From an uncultured Saprospiraceae bacterium (GTDB taxonomy: Bacteria > Bacteroidota > Bacteroidia > Chitinophagales > Saprospiraceae), in contig CALEYL010000011.1 of NCBI GenBank assembly GCA_937926205.1, forward strand, positions 1 through 64,000: a stretch of DNA of 64,000 nucleotides. The letters are read 5' to 3'. Made by a program: the position numbers and the translations under genes. Shown in pieces: positions 39,314 to 48,423 of the stretch (its first letter is position 1; the number at the start of each line of letters is the position of its first letter). Under the pieces are notes generated by a model. The model did not search any database. It was not told the origin of the DNA and was given only the letters and a program-made list of their open reading frames with translations.

Positions 39314-40814
39314 GATTGCGCGGAATTTGAATGACAAATCGGCTGCCTTTGCCGGGCGTGCTTTCTACGCTGATATGCCCCCTGTGTTTTGACACAACGC
39401 CGGCAACATAACTCAAGCCCAGGCCGTACCCCTTTACATTGTGGCGATTGCCGGTGGGCACGCGGAAGAATTTTTCAAAAACCTTACCGACATATTCCGG
39501 TGGAATGCCGATTCCCTGGTCGCTGATGGTAAACTCAAGATTGTAATCGTCTCCTTTAAGGGTGATCTGAATGGCGGGTTGGCTTTCGCTGTATTTAAGG
39601 GCATTGTCGATGAGATTGTAAACTACATTGGTCAGGTGTATGCGGTCGCCTTCTGTTTCAAATCGACTGCCTTCAGCGGTAAAGCTCACGATAGCGCCGC
39701 ATTTTTCGAATTGGAGTTTCATGGAATTGAGCACTTCCTGCACCAATTGGCTGAAATCAAAGTGTTCGAGGTGAAGATCCGGTTCTTTTTGCTCAAAGAT
39801 GGCCATTTTCAACACCTTGTCAACGAGCATCGACAGGCGGTTCAGTTCGTGTTTGGAGATGTCTAAATATTCTGCAGTGCGCTCGGGTTCCCGCAATGCG
39901 TCAAAGTTTCGCAGCGATTCAATCGCTACGCCAACCGTGGCAATGGGGGTTTTCAGTTCGTGCGCCACATTGCTGATAAAATCGTTCTTGAGTACTGCCA
40001 GACGCTGTTGCTGGCGAAGACTCCGGTAAATGAATCCAAAAGCGAGGCCTGTACAGAGCAGCAGAATCAGTGAAAACAGCCCCTGGGGGAGTATCTTTTT
40101 GAATAGATAGCCATCGTAGTCTCCAATGGCCCCGTAGTAAAAAGTCTGCGGAGGAAGCCCTGCAGGAATGGGAAGCGTCAGAATGCGTTTCTTTTTTGAA
40201 TCTTGCTTTAAGCCTTCAGCCGGCCATGGAGCACAAAGGACTTCAGATTCCAGGTTTATTCCTGATCCAACAAGCGCCTTTTGAAAGCGCCTTTGCATGC
40301 TCTGAATAGGCACTGTATCGCAGATCCATGTTTTTTCAAATCGCTCCGTATACAGGCTGTCATTTGTATTGGTGAAAAAAAACGCCCTGCCCGTGCGTTC
40401 CGAGAAGCTTCCCCGGGCCAATGAATCGGTGTTGATGGTGATTTTTACATTACCACCGGCAAAAGAATCCATCCTCAGCAGCATCTTCTCCGGGATTTTG
40501 TAATGCGGATGTTTTTCCCGGCTCATGTCCAGTCGTAACACATTTTGCAGCGTCAGGATGACGGCCGTATCCACCTTTTTCCCCGAAATATCCAAAGGCT
40601 CCAGAATGGTCGCGTTGATCAGGGAATCCTGTGCATCCCTGATGGTCTGCTGAAAAAGGGTTTCGGCCTCTTTCTGGAGCCAGTTTTTTTGTTCGTCGTA
40701 TACTTTCCGCAACCACAAGCCCTGAAAAACCAGAAGCATGGCCATACTTGCGGACATCAGCAGTACTGCTGTTGAACGACGGGAAAGATGCAGTATGTTT
40801 CGGAATATTGTCAT
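39300..40814 (-). CDS. Membrane sensor histidine kinase
   Basis: The 504-residue kinase has TM1 at about 14-34 and TM2 at about 247-267 (LFSLILLLCTGLAFGFIYRSL), enclosing a periplasmic sensor of about 210 residues without a recognised domain. The H-box is FISNVAHELKTPIATVGV (His about 284), followed by N-box NLIDNALKYS, the G1 box DQGIGIPPEYVGKVFEKFFR and the G2 box GYGLGLSYV. It phosphorylates the coupled OmpR-type regulator. The 5' leader contains a composite of two heptamer arrays and a palindrome that recurs before the mobA-like gene at 59661. Confidence 0.95.
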   Translation of the reverse strand: MTIFRNILHLSRRSTAVLLMSASMAMLLVFQGLWLRKVYDEQKNWLQKEAETLFQQTIRDAQDSLINATILEPLDISGKKVDTAVILTLQNVLRLDMSREKHPHYKIPEKMLLRMDSFAGGNVKITINTDSLARGSFSERTGRAFFFTNTNDSLYTERFEKTWICDTVPIQSMQRRFQKALVGSGINLESEVLCAPWPAEGLKQDSKKKRILTLPIPAGLPPQTFYYGAIGDYDGYLFKKILPQGLFSLILLLCTGLAFGFIYRSLRQQQRLAVLKNDFISNVAHELKTPIATVGVAIESLRNFDALREPERTAEYLDISKHELNRLSMLVDKVLKMAIFEQKEPDLHLEHFDFSQLVQEVLNSMKLQFEKCGAIVSFTAEGSRFETEGDRIHLTNVVYNLIDNALKYSESQPAIQITLKGDDYNLEFTISDQGIGIPPEYVGKVFEKFFRVPTGNRHNVKGYGLGLSYVAGVVSKHRGHISVESTPGKGSRFVIQIPRNHGKN

Positions 40815-40827
40815 TTAGTTTGAATAC

Positions 40828-40857
40828 GGTGGACGGTAGACGGTGGACGGTAGACGG
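40828..40857 (-). repeat. CCGTCTA-type heptamer array before the histidine kinase start
   Basis: Plus-strand units GGTGGAC, GGTAGAC, GGTGGAC, GGTAGAC start at 40828, 40835, 40842 and 40849. Read with the gene the repeat is GTCTACC/GTCCACC, ending 13 nt before the kinase ATG. The same repeat stands before the gene at 59661. Confidence 0.85.
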
Positions 40858-40889
40858 AGCAGTCTGCTCCATGAAGACACCATGTCTAC

Positions 40890-40973
40890 TTTACCCTTTA
40901 CCCTTTAACCTTTACCCTTTAACCTTTATCCTTTATCCTTTCTCCTTTCTCCTTTAACCTTTAACCTTTAACC
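40890..40973 (-). repeat. TTAAAGG-type heptamer array, 12 units
   Basis: Twelve contiguous 7-nt units of TTTACCC, TTTAACC, TTTATCC or TTTCTCC. Read with the kinase gene they are GGTTAAA-like. The second copy of this family, in the same relation to a start codon, is at 59548-59584. Confidence 0.88.
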
Positions 40974-41085
40974 TTCCTACCCTTCGACCATTAAAGGCCA
41001 TAAAGATACGTTCCATTCCAATCCTTTGTTCTGCCCATTAACCTTAATTAACCTTATATCAAGGATGATTAACGCTGGCAGGAGA

Positions 41086-41093
41086 TAGCTTTG
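41086..41093 (+). promoter_or_regulatory. Candidate -7 element (TAGCTTTG) of the GLPGLI gene
   Basis: TAGCTTTG fits TAnnTTTG and is 19 bp before the ATG at 41113. No convincing -33 TTTG was found. Confidence 0.4.
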
Positions 41094-41112
41094 CCTTCAA
41101 AAAACAGACAAT

Positions 41113-41844
41113 ATGAAAATCATGTTCACCATTGCATTTTGTTTGCTGACGGCCATGACCTGGGCCCAGCAAAACCAGGGCACCATCGTTTACGAGACCA
41201 AAACGAATCTGCACCGGCAGTTGCCGCCCGATAATGAAAATATGAAAGCGATGATTCCGGAATTCCGGACTTCCCGCTCCCAGCTGTTGTTCACACCGCA
41301 GGCTTCGCTTTACAAAGCCATTGTTGAAGAAGAAGACGAGGACGACATGTCGCACGGCGGGGGCATTCGCATTCGCATCGGCGCCAGCAACGATGAGCTC
41401 TACCGCGATTTGACCAATCGTCGCCGCATCGAAAAGCGGGAGTTTTTTGGAGAAGAATACCTCATCGAAGACACGCTTAAAGCAGCGCCATGGAAATTGG
41501 CCAACGAACACAAAACCGTCATGGGCTTCGATTGTATGAAAGCCATGTGGTCGGATACCACCAACAAAAAGGAAGTTATAGCCTGGTTTGCCCCTACCAT
41601 TCCGGTGTCGACCGGACCTGAGAACTATAACCTCTTGCCCGGTATGGTACTACAGGTTGATATCAATGATGGGGAAACTGTCATTGTAGCGCAGTCAGCG
41701 GAATGGAAGAAACCTTCTGAAAAAGCCATGAAGGCGCCAAAAGGAGGGAAAAGCATCACAGCTGATGAATTCCGCAGTATCGTGGACGAGCAAATGAAGA
41801 AGATGGGCGGTGGCCGTGGCGGCATGCGGATTATCCGGAATTAA
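41113..41844 (+). CDS. GLPGLI-family secreted protein
   Basis: This 243-residue exported protein has a signal peptide (KIMFTIAFCLLTAMTWAQ). The family pattern is present: GTIVYETKTN near the N-terminus, a central FDCMKAMW (C-x-x-A) segment preceded by LANEHKTVMG, AWFAPTIPVSTGPENYNLLPGMVLQVD (the GLPGLI-like motif, here LLPGMVL) and a variable C-terminus rich in Lys and Gly (MKKMGGGRGGMRI). Members are common in Bacteroidota, of unknown function, and often sit near TonB-dependent receptors, absent here. It is divergent from the two-component kinase gene and may be under that system's control. Confidence 0.85.
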   Translation: MKIMFTIAFCLLTAMTWAQQNQGTIVYETKTNLHRQLPPDNENMKAMIPEFRTSRSQLLFTPQASLYKAIVEEEDEDDMSHGGGIRIRIGASNDELYRDLTNRRRIEKREFFGEEYLIEDTLKAAPWKLANEHKTVMGFDCMKAMWSDTTNKKEVIAWFAPTIPVSTGPENYNLLPGMVLQVDINDGETVIVAQSAEWKKPSEKAMKAPKGGKSITADEFRSIVDEQMKKMGGGRGGMRIIRN

Positions 41845-41868
41845 TTTGATGATTTGATAATTTGAAGA
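41845..41868 (+). repeat. Octamer array (TTTGATAA type) after the GLPGLI gene
   Basis: TTTG at 41845, 41853 and 41861 gives an 8-nt period. The reverse form follows at 41882-41912 (TTTTCAAATTATCAAATC). It is the same family as the arrays at 1461-1496 and 12664-12700. Confidence 0.75.
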
Positions 41869-41910
41869 TGGCCGCCAATTTTCAAATTATCAAATCACCC
41901 TATTTTCAAA

Positions 41911-41954
41911 TCAAAAAAAAATAAGCCCCGCAGCTTTACGCTTCAGAGCTTATT
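41911..41954 (-). terminator. Intrinsic terminator of the mltD-like gene
   Basis: Read on the minus strand, ATAAGCTCTGAAGC pairs with GCTGCGGGGCTTAT across a 5-nt loop (13 of 14 positions pair, two as G-U). A run of nine T follows. It lies 37 bp after the stop codon at 41991. Confidence 0.85.
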
Positions 41955-41990
41955 TCAAGAGATAATAAAAGTTGGTTTGTTGTTTGCTTC

Positions 41991-43448
41991 TTATCCTTTA
42001 GGATTCAGTTTTTTAATGATCACCCGGCTGCCTGGTTTGAAAAGCGCATCCTCCTGCACGTTGTTCAACTGCATGAGTTTAGGCGTTGTGAGCCCGGGGA
42101 CTTTGCGGGCAATGTCAGACAAACGCTCTTTTTTGTTTACCGTATAGTAAGCAAATTGCTCGCGTGAAACCACTTTTTCCACTTTATTGTCCAGAGAAAC
42201 TGCCGTCAGCTCTGATGGAATGATGACCGGAATAACGATAACCGGTTTCACTTTTTCCATTTTGATGGTTGAGCGCGCAGCACCGGGACGTCGGAAAACA
42301 ACCAGTTTTTGACCGGCCGTCAGGGTTCCCGACTTAAGGTTGTTCCAGGTTCTCAATTGGCGGGTGCTGCAATTGAATTCTTTGGCCAGTCCCTCCAGCG
42401 TTTCACCGTCCACAACCGTATGCGTCGTTTGTTGCATTTCGCGATTCAGGCTGCCTGAAGACTGGAGCACAAAAATTGGCAAAACAGAGGTTTTTAAAGC
42501 GCCATCGCCACTATCAGGGCGGTGTGCATCTACATAGGCGCTAAACGCCGCCATAACCCTGCGGGGCAAAATGATGTAATTCCCTTTATCATCGGCAGGA
42601 ATGACGCCTTTGCGATAAGCAGGATTCAGCAATTGAAGCATCTCGATATCAATGCCGGTTTGCTTTACAATTTCTTCAAAAGTGTACTGGTCATAAACGA
42701 GCGCAGTTTCTGTTACCTGAAGGTCTACATCCGGATAGTTTGGGATGATTTCGTGCTCTTCGTAGAACTCGGCCATATACGCCGCAGCGATATAAGCGGG
42801 CACATAGTTGCGGGTTTCTGAAGGCAGGTACCGCTGCATTTTCCAAAAGTCGCTGTTCCGGGCGCGTTTTACAGCGCGGGTCACCGTGCCGGAGCCACTG
42901 TTGTAGGCCGCTAAGGCCAATGCCCAATTGCCGAAACGATCGTGTTGCTGTGACAGATACCTGAGCGCAGCATCCGTCGCTTTGTTCGGATCACAGCGTT
43001 CGTCCACCTGAGCGTTGATTTTCAGGCCAACTTCACGAGCGGTTGCCGGCATGAATTGCCATAGGCCGCCTGCGCCGCGTCGGGACACTGCATTGGGATT
43101 GAGCGAAGACTCAATGATTGGCAAGTATTTCAATCCTTCAGGAAGGTCATACTTTTTGATATAGTCTTCGAAAATAGGGAAGTACAGAACGGTTCTTCCC
43201 ATGATGCGCTCGGCGCCTCTTTTATAGCGAACAACATATTTATGAATGTTCGCTGCGACAGCAGCATTGTACTTGCTTTCCACAAGTTTGTGCTCGATGC
43301 TTTTTAATCTTTCTTTTACCAGATCTTCATTAAGATCAGGATAAGTTGCTTTGGGAGCGTGTTTTGGCGGGGTGGTGGCGTTGGAGATAAAGCAGAAAAA
43401 AAAGAGAACAAAAGCTGTAAAACAACTTCGATAAGGTACAGTTTCCAT
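41991..43448 (-). CDS. MltD-like lytic transglycosylase with LysM domains
   Basis: From ATG 43448 the protein has 485 residues with a signal peptide (SCFTAFVLFFFCFISNA). The SLT domain (about 95-245) includes the catalytic Glu in LPIIESSLNPNAVSRRGAGGLWQFMP and the AYNSGSGTV and RNYVPAYIAAAYM motifs. Two LysM modules follow: near 365-410 (TTHTVVDGETLEGLAKEFNCSTRQLRTWNNLKSG) and near 438-485 (YYTVNKKERLSDIARKVPG). It cleaves peptidoglycan glycan strands, forming 1,6-anhydro ends, in the periplasm. It is a single gene with its own strong terminator. Confidence 0.95.
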   Translation of the reverse strand: METVPYRSCFTAFVLFFFCFISNATTPPKHAPKATYPDLNEDLVKERLKSIEHKLVESKYNAAVAANIHKYVVRYKRGAERIMGRTVLYFPIFEDYIKKYDLPEGLKYLPIIESSLNPNAVSRRGAGGLWQFMPATAREVGLKINAQVDERCDPNKATDAALRYLSQQHDRFGNWALALAAYNSGSGTVTRAVKRARNSDFWKMQRYLPSETRNYVPAYIAAAYMAEFYEEHEIIPNYPDVDLQVTETALVYDQYTFEEIVKQTGIDIEMLQLLNPAYRKGVIPADDKGNYIILPRRVMAAFSAYVDAHRPDSGDGALKTSVLPIFVLQSSGSLNREMQQTTHTVVDGETLEGLAKEFNCSTRQLRTWNNLKSGTLTAGQKLVVFRRPGAARSTIKMEKVKPVIVIPVIIPSELTAVSLDNKVEKVVSREQFAYYTVNKKERLSDIARKVPGLTTPKLMQLNNVQEDALFKPGSRVIIKKLNPKG

Positions 43449-43759
43449 ATTTGTAAAAGGTTCGGTTAACGACGCTAAATTAGAAATACTATTCGCCGCT
43501 AAACAAGGAAAACCAAAGAAAGTTATCAACACTTTTTGTAAAATGCTTTATTTCAGGTAGTTACGAATTAGTGTTGTTTCTAAAAAAAATGCCCTAAAAA
43601 GCAAAAACACGTTTTTTTCACAAAAAGCTCAGCCTCATTTAGTTGCTAAATTTGTAAGAATCCAGGATTTTTGCAGACAGATTTGTATCGATACAACTTT
43701 GATAATTCTGATGGAATCTTTGACTTTGCTATCTTTGGTTTAATCAAAAAAATGAGTCT
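43449..43759. other. AT-rich divergent spacer
   Basis: The 311 bp contain no gene. They hold the leader of the mltD-like gene on one side and, on the other, a -7 candidate for the BatD-like gene at 43730-43737. No repeats of the dispersed families were recognised. Confidence 0.6.
43730..43737 (+). promoter_or_regulatory. Candidate -7 element (TATCTTTG) of the BatD-like gene
   Basis: TATCTTTG matches TAnnTTTG exactly, 22 bp before the ATG at 43760. The -33 position (about 43707) reads CTG, a weak match. Confidence 0.5.
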
Positions 43760-44311
43760 ATGAAAGCATTGATTGCATGTGGCCTTATTTGCCTGGCTAC
43801 CATGGCAGCTAAAGGCCAGGAAAATGCCAAATTTACGGTACAGGTGAGTACCGATTCTGTGCTGTTCGGCAATTATTTTCAGGTGCAGTTCATTCTTGAA
43901 AATGCGTCCGGAAGCGATTTTCGCCCACCTTCTTTTGATGATTTTGAGGTAATAAACGGTCCGAATATGGCTTCTAACTTTAGCATGACGAACGGAAGCA
44001 TATCTCAGAGCATTACGTATACTTATTATTTGAAACCCAGAGAAATAGGGAATTATTACATCCATCCTGCCAGCATTAAAGCAGGAGAAAAAATAGTAGA
44101 AACGGACGCCAAAGAGGTTTTGGTTGTTCCAAATCCGGATGGCATCATCCAGAAACCGGACACCCGGAAACAAAGAGACATGGATGATTGGTTCAGAAGT
44201 TTTGACGCGATGCCTATGCCGGACTGGCTGGATCGGCTTGAAATGCCCATGCCGCCACAAGAAGAGCGCAAAGCGCCGCCAAAATCCAAAAAGAAGACGA
44301 CCCGGATATAA
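43760..44311 (+). CDS. Single-domain BatD-like protein
   Basis: This 183-residue exported protein has a signal peptide (KALIACGLICLATMAAKGQ). One beta-rich domain resembles the first domain of BatD: FTVQVSTDSVLFGNYFQVQFILENA, then FRPPSFDDFEVINGPNMASNFSM and YTYYLKPREIGNYYIHPASIKAG. Full BatD proteins have about 600 residues, several such domains and a C-terminal TM helix. This one stops after one domain plus a Met/Pro-rich and basic tail (PPKSKKKTTRI). No other bat genes flank it. Either a natural short form or a truncated copy. Confidence 0.75.
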   Translation: MKALIACGLICLATMAAKGQENAKFTVQVSTDSVLFGNYFQVQFILENASGSDFRPPSFDDFEVINGPNMASNFSMTNGSISQSITYTYYLKPREIGNYYIHPASIKAGEKIVETDAKEVLVVPNPDGIIQKPDTRKQRDMDDWFRSFDAMPMPDWLDRLEMPMPPQEERKAPPKSKKKTTRI

Positions 44312-44385
44312 ACCGGACCGCTCAGGCGCCCGGCTGCAGAAGGAATACATGCAGCCAGGCGCCACTCTGCCATAGAAAGAAAACC

Positions 44386-44754
44386 ATGGAATCAGAACAC
44401 TATGAATTTATTGACCTTGCTTATTTGAATCAGGTAGCCGGGGAGGATGAAAATACCCGCTCGACCTTACTTGACCTTGTCTCAAAGGAACTCCTCGAAG
44501 TCATTCCTCTGCTGAGTGATTTGTATGCGTCAAAAAAATGGGGCGCTATTAAAGACCATGTTCACCGCATGAAAACAACGATGGCATTCACCGGAAATGC
44601 AGACCTGATGGCTGCGAACAACCAGATCTGGAAAATTCTAGTCCTTATGGAAAGCCCTGAATCCATCGCTCCAATGATACATGTTTTAGATTCGAAATAC
44701 CGGCAGGTAGCCGAAGCACTTCAAACCGAACTTCGCCGGATGAAGGGCGACTGA
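44386..44754 (+). CDS. Hpt-domain protein
   Basis: The 122-residue helical protein matches a histidine phosphotransfer domain. The phospho-His helix reads AIKDHVHRMKTTMAFTGN (His about 60, H-x-x-K), flanked by a preceding helix of acidic Leu/Val repeats (LLDLVSKELLEVIPLLSDLY) and a later helix with MAANNQIWKILVLME. It would relay phosphate between receiver domains in a phosphorelay; no hybrid kinase is adjacent. The nearest two-component pair is 4 kb away on the other strand. Confidence 0.8.
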   Translation: MESEHYEFIDLAYLNQVAGEDENTRSTLLDLVSKELLEVIPLLSDLYASKKWGAIKDHVHRMKTTMAFTGNADLMAANNQIWKILVLMESPESIAPMIHVLDSKYRQVAEALQTELRRMKGD

Positions 44755-44885
44755 ACAGATGATCCTGCTTTGAAAGGTCGCTCCGAATGCGTTCCTTTGC
44801 CCTGTTTTTGAATTCCATCGGCCAGTGCAGCGGGAATTCCTAATTTTATTGCAGCATCACCTGCATCACCAACTCAGATTTTTCA

Positions 44886-45746
44886 ATGAAAGGAATCATC
44901 CTTGCCGGCGGACTCGGAACCAGACTTTATCCGCTTACTTTGGCTGTAAGCAAACAACTCATGCCGGTTTACGACAAACCCATGATCTACTACCCCTTGT
45001 CGACTTTGCTGTCGGCGGGTATACGCGAAATTCTGCTTATTTCGACTCCTGAAGATTTGCCTAATTTTAAAAAACTGCTCGGTGATGGCAGCCTTATTGG
45101 ATGTCGTTTTGAGTATGTGGCTCAGCACGAACCGAATGGCCTTGCCCAGGCTTTTGTATTGGGGGAATCTTTCATCGGCCAGGATGCCGTTGCTTTGATT
45201 TTGGGAGACAATATTTTCTATGGCGCCGGGATGAGCGAATTACTTCAGAATTGCATCAACCCGGATGGCGGCGTTATTTTTGCTTATCAGGTTGCCGACC
45301 CTGAGCGCTATGGCGTGGTGGAGTTTGATCAAAATTTTCGCGCCATTTCCATCGAAGAAAAACCAGCCAAACCAAAGTCTAATTTTGCTGTTCCGGGACT
45401 TTATTTCTACGACAATAATGTGGTCGACATCGCAAAAAACCTGAAACCAAGTGCGCGTGGCGAATACGAAATTACCGACGTGAACAAGCGCTACCTCGAA
45501 GCAGGTACCCTGAAAGTCGCTGTGCTGGGACGCGGGGTGGCCTGGCTGGATACCGGAACTCATAAGTCATTGATTCAGGCCGGCCAATTCATTGAAGTCA
45601 TCGAAGACCGCCAGGGATTAAAAATCGGATGCATCGAAGAAACTGCCTACGAAATGGGCTACATTGATGCCGCGCAATTGGAAAAAATAGCACAACGCTA
45701 CCTGAAAAGCGGTTATGGCGAATATTTGCTGGGTTTGATTCAGTGA
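44886..45746 (+). CDS. rmlA: Glucose-1-phosphate thymidylyltransferase
   Basis: At 286 residues this is a typical RmlA/RfbA. The nucleotide-binding signature is AGGLGTRLYPLTLAVSKQLMPVYDKPMIYYPLSTL (residues 7-41). LILGDNIFYG binds metal/sugar, and EEKPAKPKSNFAVPGLYFYDN and RGVAWLDTGTH follow. It makes dTDP-glucose from dTTP and glucose-1-phosphate, the first step of dTDP-rhamnose synthesis for surface glycans. rmlB, C and D are not in the window. Just upstream is a short inverted pair, GAATTCC (44810-44816) and GGAATTC (44833-44839). Confidence 0.96.
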   Translation: MKGIILAGGLGTRLYPLTLAVSKQLMPVYDKPMIYYPLSTLLSAGIREILLISTPEDLPNFKKLLGDGSLIGCRFEYVAQHEPNGLAQAFVLGESFIGQDAVALILGDNIFYGAGMSELLQNCINPDGGVIFAYQVADPERYGVVEFDQNFRAISIEEKPAKPKSNFAVPGLYFYDNNVVDIAKNLKPSARGEYEITDVNKRYLEAGTLKVAVLGRGVAWLDTGTHKSLIQAGQFIEVIEDRQGLKIGCIEETAYEMGYIDAAQLEKIAQRYLKSGYGEYLLGLIQ

Positions 45747-45781
45747 GTTTGTAAAGAGAGCAGGTCAGAAATTTTTAGCTT

Positions 45782-47497
45782 ATGGGAATTGCAGCAGATA
45801 TTGTCATCATTGTGGTTGCGGCTTTTTTGGGTGGTGTGATCATGCAACGTCTGCGGCAGCCGCTGATTTTGGGATACATGCTGGCCGGAGTGTTCATCGG
45901 CCCGTTTACCGGCGGCGTAACGGTTTCTGAAATACACGATATCGAATTGCTGGCCGAAATTGGCGTTGCGCTCCTCCTTTTCGGTCTGGGTCTGGAGTTT
46001 TCGTTCAAAGAACTCTTGTCTGTAAAGCGCATCGCTTTGTTTGGCGGGCTCATCCAGATTATTTCGACCATTATATACGGCTATTTCATCGGACAACTGC
46101 TGGGTTGGAACTGGATAACTTCCGTTTGGCTGGGAGCGCTCATTTCTTTGTCCAGTACGATGGTTATCTTAAAAACACTGGCCAATCAGGGAACGATGGG
46201 CACGTTGTCGAGCAGGGTGATGATCGGCATCCTGATTGTTCAGGACCTGGCTATCGTGCCGATGATGATCATTCTGCCCGAAATGAGCAATCTGGAAACA
46301 GGACTGCCCGCTTTAGGATTTGCAGCGGTAAAAGCGGCGGTTTTCCTCGCAGTGATGGTATTGGCCGGTACGCGTATATTTCCTGTGCTGATGCGTGTGG
46401 TCGCTGACTGGAATTCGCGGGAGCTTTTTTTACTGACCATTATGGCCATCGGGCTGGGAATCGGTTATGCCACTTACCTTTTCGGCTTGTCTTTTGCTTT
46501 TGGCGCTTTCATCGCCGGCATGGTGCTCAGCGAATCGGATTATGGACACCAGGCGCTGAGCGACATTACCCCGCTTCGGGATTTATTTGGACTTTTGTTT
46601 TTTACCTCTATCGGCATGCTGATTGATCCGGCTTTCCTGCTTGATAACATGGGGAGCATTCTGCTGCTTGTTGGACTGGTCGTTGTCGGGAAGGGGCTGA
46701 TTTTCGGCGCTTTACCCAGATTGTTTGGTTTTGGCAACATCATCCCCATCGCCCTGGCGCTCACCATGTTTCAAATAGGTGAATTCGCTTTTGTCCTGGC
46801 CCGCTCCGGTGTTAAAGACGGAACCCTGTCGAATGAACAATACTCCCTGGTGCTGGCTGCTACCATTGTTACCATGATCATGACGCCTTTTGTTGCCAAA
46901 CTCACAGGCCCTCTGTATGCTTTAAGGCGCCGTATTGTGCCCGTTGAACCGCTGGAAACGGTTAATTTAAGCAGCGATAAACTCAAAGATCATATCGTCG
47001 TTGCCGGCTTTGGGCGCGTTGGACGTTATCTGGCCAAAGTATTGCAGCAACTGGACTTGCCGTTTGTCGTTATTGAGAACAACCACCACCGGCTGGAAGA
47101 TGCAAAGAAAGCAGGTTTGCCGCTGATTTATGGCGATGCGGCGCAAACGGTTGTGCTGGAAGCCGGAGGCATATCGCATGCGCGTCTGCTGATCATCACG
47201 GCTCCCGGTACCATTACCGCCAAAGCCATCACCCGGCAGGCCAGAGCACTCAAATCCGATTTGCACATAGTTGCGCGCGTTGAAAGCATCGAGCAGGCAG
47301 AAGCCATGCGCCGCCTGGGCATTTATGAAGTGGTGCACCCGGAATTTGAAGCAAGTATCGAAATTACCAGAACAGCTTTATATCATCTTGGATTTTCTGC
47401 AAATGAAATATACCGCCTTGCCGATACGATGAGGCAGGAAGGTCGTGAAATGCTGGGCGGTATTCCCCCGGAAAAATTATTCAATCAATCAGAATAA
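45782..47497 (+). CDS. CPA2-type cation:proton antiporter with RCK domain
   Basis: This 571-residue protein has about twelve TM helices in the first 390 residues (QPLILGYMLAGVFIGPFTGG and GVALLLFGLGLEFSFKELLSV are typical). A cytoplasmic RCK/TrkA-N domain begins at about 400 (DHIVVAGFGRVGRYLAKVL) with the NAD-binding loop GxGxxG. This is the KefB/C layout for K+ efflux coupled to protons. Na+ exchange is also possible, in keeping with the Na+-NQR of this genome. No KefF/G-like ancillary subunit is adjacent. The end overlaps the convergent PfkB gene by 13 bp. Confidence 0.9.
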   Translation: MGIAADIVIIVVAAFLGGVIMQRLRQPLILGYMLAGVFIGPFTGGVTVSEIHDIELLAEIGVALLLFGLGLEFSFKELLSVKRIALFGGLIQIISTIIYGYFIGQLLGWNWITSVWLGALISLSSTMVILKTLANQGTMGTLSSRVMIGILIVQDLAIVPMMIILPEMSNLETGLPALGFAAVKAAVFLAVMVLAGTRIFPVLMRVVADWNSRELFLLTIMAIGLGIGYATYLFGLSFAFGAFIAGMVLSESDYGHQALSDITPLRDLFGLLFFTSIGMLIDPAFLLDNMGSILLLVGLVVVGKGLIFGALPRLFGFGNIIPIALALTMFQIGEFAFVLARSGVKDGTLSNEQYSLVLAATIVTMIMTPFVAKLTGPLYALRRRIVPVEPLETVNLSSDKLKDHIVVAGFGRVGRYLAKVLQQLDLPFVVIENNHHRLEDAKKAGLPLIYGDAAQTVVLEAGGISHARLLIITAPGTITAKAITRQARALKSDLHIVARVESIEQAEAMRRLGIYEVVHPEFEASIEITRTALYHLGFSANEIYRLADTMRQEGREMLGGIPPEKLFNQSE

Positions 47498-48423
47498 ATC
47501 ATTTCGCAGGCAACACTGTTCGGTAGCGGGCCAAAATAACCGAGTTTGGTTTCTGCCATCTTTCGCCCTGCTTTGGCGCGTTGTTCGAGGTCGTGCTCAT
47601 CGAGCCAGGCACTGAGATATCCCGACCAGAAAGCATCACCGGCGCCTGTAGTATCCTTCACATCAACGGGGCGAGCCGGCAAGAACAGGCGCTTATCCGC
47701 GTTGCTTACAAAGCATCCTTCTCCGCCCATGGTCACGCACACTTCTTTTGCGCCAAGCGCCAAAAAATGATCAGCAGCACTTTGCGGATCCTGCAAAGGA
47801 TTGCCGTACAGGCGTTCCCAGTCTACTTCGCTCACTTTTACCAGGGCGCCCCATGAGCAGTATTCTGCAACGATGGCCTGCGCCTCTTCCCGGTCAGCCC
47901 AGATTTTCTGAGCGTAATTGGCGTCTATACTCAACTGGCACCCCATTGCAGCAGCCCTGCGGGCGGCATCCAGTATGGCGCTGCGTGCAGGGTCAAGGCT
48001 CAGCGCAAAACAGGTCGTGTGAAAAATACGCGTTCCGGCCAGCAAAGTATCAGGAAATTGCGATGAAGTAATCTGGCAGTCAGCCGAGCGGTAGGCTTCA
48101 AAATTGGAGACCGTGCGCGATCTGGTGACTAAAATCAGGGTTGTAGGCACCTGAGCGGAAGCAAGGTAAGTGCAATCTACCCCCAGGGCTTCTACGGCCC
48201 TTAGTAAAAACTGGCCCATATCGTCTGCGCCAACGGTGGCAATCAACGCGGTTCGTTTTCCAAGCCGCGCCATATTCATACACAAATTTGCCGGGCTCCC
48301 TCCCTGAATGCGGCGGAATTTTGAAACATCATCCAGATCGTCTGCAAATTCCTCGCTGATGAAATCAATTAACAATTCTCCTGCACAACAAATATCAAAT
48401 TTGCGTTTCGTTTCGTTTATCAT
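47485..48423 (-). CDS. PfkB-family sugar kinase (fructokinase-like)
   Basis: From ATG 48423 the protein has 312 residues (a TTG three codons upstream is possible). PfkB motif 1 is GGSPANLCMNMARLGKRTALIATVG. Motif 2, with the catalytic Asp, is VDVKDTTGAGDAFWSGYLSAWL. The start FDICCAGELLIDFIS is typical of fructokinase and ribokinase relatives. The phosphoacceptor sugar is not determined. It is divergent from glpD (103-bp shared spacer) and overlaps the end of the antiporter gene by 13 bp. Confidence 0.9.
   Translation of the reverse strand: MINETKRKFDICCAGELLIDFISEEFADDLDDVSKFRRIQGGSPANLCMNMARLGKRTALIATVGADDMGQFLLRAVEALGVDCTYLASAQVPTTLILVTRSRTVSNFEAYRSADCQITSSQFPDTLLAGTRIFHTTCFALSLDPARSAILDAARRAAAMGCQLSIDANYAQKIWADREEAQAIVAEYCSWGALVKVSEVDWERLYGNPLQDPQSAADHFLALGAKEVCVTMGGEGCFVSNADKRLFLPARPVDVKDTTGAGDAFWSGYLSAWLDEHDLEQRAKAGRKMAETKLGYFGPLPNSVACEMIYSD

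Larger units (their letters stand above)
40815..41112. other. Intergenic region with composite heptamer leader and two promoters
   Basis: This 298-bp divergent spacer has no gene. From the kinase side it holds a GGTAGAC heptamer array (40828-40857), the palindrome GGAGCAG-T-CTGCTCC (40856-40870), 12 units of TTTAACC-type heptamer (40890-40973), TATCTTTA on the minus strand (41001-41008) as the kinase -7 candidate, and TAGCTTTG (41086-41093) as the GLPGLI gene -7 candidate. Confidence 0.75.

Noticed and set aside
40828..40973. CRISPR-like array upstream of the histidine kinase
   Set aside because: Units are 7 nt with no unique spacers; no cas genes are present.
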